Source: Erythrobacter sp. YT30 | GTDB taxonomy: Bacteria; Pseudomonadota; Alphaproteobacteria; Sphingomonadales; Sphingomonadaceae | Assembly: GCF_001542875.1 (NCBI RefSeq) | Contig: NZ_LMAF01000002.1 | Span: 1,697,501 to 1,761,500 of the forward strand | Length of the DNA: 64,000 nt | Reading direction: 5' to 3' | Notes under the pieces: model-generated | What the model saw: only the letters and a program-made list of their open reading frames with translations | The model's database searches: none | Told to the model about the DNA's origin: nothing | Shown here: in pieces, positions 61,706 to 64,000 of the stretch | Layout: the number at the start of each line of letters is the position of its first letter | Position numbering within the stretch: position 1 is the first letter of the stretch | Program-made: the position numbers and the translations under genes

Positions 61706-62152
61706 ATGGCAGCCTCCGCCTCTCGCGTCTCCTTGTCGCCCCGGGCCCTGCGTTTCCAAAAGCGGCTGAATGGCGAGCGCGAGCCGACTTTCGCAATTTT
61801 TGTCCGTCAGCGGAACGCCAATCGCCTGCTTCAGTACGATGGCGATGATCTGGCCCGCGCTGTTGCAGTACTACAGGCAAAGCCCGCCTTGGACAAAGAA
61901 GTGGGCGGCCTGCGCTTGCAACAATTGGCAAATGCGTTGGGCGAGGATTTGCTTGACGCTTTGCTCGAAGTTGACCTTCTTTGCCTGCCTCAAGATGTCC
62001 TGCACGACGATATTCCTCAATCAAATGCTCTGACTGAGCGTGGCTATGGTCTGATCGCGCAGGCTGGCGATAATCCCCAGATTGCGCGGCTAGTCCAACG
62101 TGCTTCTGATCTGTTGCGACGGGTTAATGATTCACGGGAGTGCGCGGCATGA
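61706..62152 (+). CDS. SctK-position protein (sorting platform candidate)
   Basis: About 148 aa from ATG 61706, 7 bp after sctJ with CAGG upstream. Leu-rich helical protein (GGLRLQQLANALGEDLLDALLEVDLLCLPQD), no signal or membrane helix. Sequence alone does not identify it, but the place between sctJ and sctL is that of SctK (YscK/MxiK/OrgA), the linker of SctJ/D ring and SctQ. SctK proteins are poorly conserved and about 200 aa, so this would be a short one. It overlaps sctL by ATGA. Confidence 0.55.
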   Translation: MAASASRVSLSPRALRFQKRLNGEREPTFAIFVRQRNANRLLQYDGDDLARAVAVLQAKPALDKEVGGLRLQQLANALGEDLLDALLEVDLLCLPQDVLHDDIPQSNALTERGYGLIAQAGDNPQIARLVQRASDLLRRVNDSRECAA

Positions 62153-62757
62153 GCGGCCCGATTATCATGGGTGAGGCGCTTATCTCTCTCCCAAGCGCAC
62201 GGATTTCTCGCTGCGATGTAAAGGAAATGCGCGAGGCTTCCGATCTCTTGGCCGAGGCCAGACGAATAAAGGAGGAAACCGAAACTGCGCGTGAGGCTGC
62301 ACGCGCAGAAGGCTACAAGCAAGGAAAACAAGCTGCGAGAAATGAGCTTGCCGAGGCGCTTTGTGTTGCGTTGGAAAAACTCTCGGTCGGTTTTGCTGAG
62401 GAGAACGCAAAACGCAATGCGAAGGTTGGCGAAGCAGCGATGGAAGTCGTCACTGGTCTAATCGGAAAACGCGATAATGTTGAGGTGGTGACCGGCCTTG
62501 CAGCGCAGGCACTGAAAAGCCTTGGAGCTGGACAAGAGAATTGTGTCGTGCAGCTGGCACCCGACTTGGTCGCCCCCGTGACTGAGCGGACGAGCGATAA
62601 ACACTCTTTGGCGCAAATCGTGCCGAATGACGCTCTGGGGCCTCTTGGTTGCAGAGTTCTGACCGCAGATGGTGTGATTGTCGCTGATCTCGACACTCAG
62701 CTAAAGACGTTGCGCACGCGCTGGGGCCTTATCGAGACAGACGAGGCGGAGTCATGA
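62149..62757 (+). CDS. sctL: T3SS stator protein SctL (YscL/FliH family)
   Basis: About 202 aa. N-terminal coiled helix rich in Ala/Glu/Arg ([25 protein letters not shown]), with a FliH/V-ATPase E-like C-terminal domain ([18 protein letters not shown] and the terminal [11 protein letters not shown]). SctL holds and restrains the ATPase. The start overlaps the previous gene by 4 bp, and sctN follows with a 4-bp overlap. Confidence 0.88.
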   Translation: MSGPIIMGEALISLPSARISRCDVKEMREASDLLAEARRIKEETETAREAARAEGYKQGKQAARNELAEALCVALEKLSVGFAEENAKRNAKVGEAAMEVVTGLIGKRDNVEVVTGLAAQALKSLGAGQENCVVQLAPDLVAPVTERTSDKHSLAQIVPNDALGPLGCRVLTADGVIVADLDTQLKTLRTRWGLIETDEAES

Positions 62758-64000
62758 ACACTCAGAGTCTTCAAATGGTTGAAGAGGCGACTGACAGGGT
62801 GAGCAACCAGTCTTCTGCATCCTTGATGGAGAGCTTACGCTCGCCTCTATTTGAACAGCGCGGGAAATTGATTGGAGCAGTGGGCACCACTTTGCGCGTG
62901 CGCGGTGTGCGAGCGCGGATCGGTGATCTAGTGGAAGTGTTGGGCGGTGCTGACGAGCATAGCCTTAGCGCAGAAGTGGTCGGGTTTGAGGGGAATGATC
63001 TGCTGCTCACTCCTCTCGGCGATCTGCGCGGCCTCCAGAGTGAAGTCGAAGTCGTCCTGCGCGAGATGGCTGATCGTGTGCCTGCGCACAACGGCCTTTT
63101 GGGCCGCGTTATCGATGCACGCGGGCTGCCGTTTGATGGCCTTGATCCAATCACGCCAAAGCCGGATAGTCCATTGGTATCGCTCTCACCTTCGCCAATG
63201 GATCGACGCGCCATCACTCAGCCTCTGGAAAGCGGAATCCGTGCGATTGATGGTCTTCTAACTGTGGGCGAAGGGCAGCGGCTGGGAATTTTCGCGGCCG
63301 CGGGGGGTGGCAAATCGACCCTGCTGGCGATGCTAGCTCGCCGTGCGAATGCCGATGCTATTGTGATCGGAATGATCGGCGAGCGTGGCCGTGAAGTGCC
63401 CGAATTCATCGAAGATGCTTTGGGTGAAGAAGGGCTTGCGCGCTCGGTTGTGGTGGTTGCAACATCGGATCGACCGGCAATGGAACGGGTGAGGGCTGCC
63501 CGAGCGGCGACAGCTATTGCTGAAGGTTTCCGAGCACAAGGCAAGCATGTCCTGCTATTGATGGATAGCGTTACCCGTTACGCCCGCGCCCTTCGCGAAA
63601 TCGGACTTGCGGCAGGTGAACCAGCTGTTCGGCGCGGTCTGCCGCCTTCGGTGTTTGCGGAATTGCCGCGGCTTTTTGAGCGGGCTGGATCAGATAGCCG
63701 TGGTGCCATAACCGCGCTCTATACCGTGCTGACCGAGGGTGAGGAAGAAGACCCCGTAGCAGAAGAAGTCCGGTCCCTGCTTGACGGACACATTGTGCTG
63801 TCCCGCAGTCTGGGCGCGCGGGGACATTATCCTGCAATTGACATTGGTCGCAGCCAATCGCGTCTATTTCGCAAGTTGGCAGGGCACGGGCAAATTGCGG
63901 CAGCCGAAGCAGTGCGGGCAATGATGGCAAAACTCGATGATATCGAAATGCTTGTTCAGATGGGCGAATACCAGCGAGGGGGCGATCCTTTGGCTGACGC
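62754..64000 (+). CDS. sctN: T3SS ATPase SctN (partial, runs off window)
   Basis: At least 415 aa in the window, cut by its right edge. It unfolds and feeds substrates and is related to FliI and F1-beta. Read directly: [15 protein letters not shown] start; [18 protein letters not shown]; Walker [34 protein letters not shown]; Walker [47 protein letters not shown]. Of the last part only '[15 protein letters not shown]' is seen. The ATG overlaps the sctL stop. The P-loop has GGG where AGVG-like is usual, still consistent with A-x4-GKS. Confidence 0.95.
   Translation, partial: MNTQSLQMVEEATDRVSNQSSASLMESLRSPLFEQRGKLIGAVGTTLRVRGVRARIGDLVEVLGGADEHSLSAEVVGFEGNDLLLTPLGDLRGLQSEVEVVLREMADRVPAHNGLLGRVIDARGLPFDGLDPITPKPDSPLVSLSPSPMDRRAITQPLESGIRAIDGLLTVGEGQRLGIFAAAGGGKSTLLAMLARRANADAIVIGMIGERGREVPEFIEDALGEEGLARSVVVVATSDRPAMERVRAARAATAIAEGFRAQGKHVLLLMDSVTRYARALREIGLAAGEPAVRRGLPPSVFAELPRLFERAGSDSRGAITALYTVLTEGEEEDPVAEEVRSLLDGHIVLSRSLGARGHYPAIDIGRSQSRLFRKLAGHGQIAAAEAVRAMMAKLDDIEMLVQMGEYQRGGDPLAD

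Noticed and set aside
1..64000. CRISPR arrays, tRNA or rRNA genes
   Set aside because: No regular spaced repeats and no tRNA or rRNA-like conserved segments were seen on reading either strand.

Overview
The window comes from an alphaproteobacterium, most likely a marine-type Sphingomonadales (Erythrobacteraceae-like). This is inferred from moderate-high GC, the Fnr-controlled ccoNOQP-ccoGHIS cluster followed by hemN, many TonB-dependent receptors, and the acetate module (CBS/cNMP protein, exonuclease, DUF4212/SSS symporter, CrbS/CrbR, Acs). No rRNA is present to fix the taxon.

Layout. (1) 1-18,033: an accessory block. It starts with a decayed IS6-family transposase and ends with a decayed tyrosine-recombinase tail. 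Between them lie three Zur-box-like palindromes controlling a zinc-scarcity gene set: a COG0523 GTPase, an M1 peptidase and DUF6702 (site 664); a LolD/FtsX-type ABC pair with a His-rich loop plus DUF3299, divergent from a MerC-type protein (site 7679); and DUF1826 (interrupted), a second MerC, a TonB receptor, a three-gene ABC-2 transporter and a periplasmic M14-type deacylase (site 9885). An MFS exporter sits inverted in the block. (2) 18.2-23.6 kb: a second TonB receptor with a DJ-1/PfpI protein and a Met/His-rich DUF2946-like protein, then DUF2189 and OmpW. (3) 23.9-34.4 kb: a Crp/Fnr regulator, three Fnr boxes, and the complete high-affinity cbb3 oxidase structural and assembly set with hemN. 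(4) 34.5-46.9 kb: acetate uptake, sensing and activation, then a DcaP-like porin. (5) 47-64 kb: a non-flagellar type III secretion system (T3SS).

The T3SS has two divergent operons leaving an AT-rich promoter gap at 53.72-54.10 kb. Leftward: sctU, a FliO-like gene, sctQ, sctR, sctS, sctT and a LuxR-type HTH gene. Then come a coiled-coil protein that could be a secreted or translocator component and a DUF6683-like protein. Rightward: a lytic transglycosylase, sctV, sctC, sctD, a needle candidate sctF, sctI, sctJ, an sctK-position gene, sctL, and sctN running off the end. The rightward order C-D-F-I-J-K-L matches the Ysc type. The FliO-like gene is unusual for a virulence-type system.

The two most interesting systems are the Zur-controlled TonB/ABC-2/deacylase zinc operon (9.9-17.6 kb), flanked by mobile-element scars, and the T3SS with its FliO-like subunit, a translationally coupled LuxR regulator, and a perfect inverted repeat in front of a candidate secreted protein.
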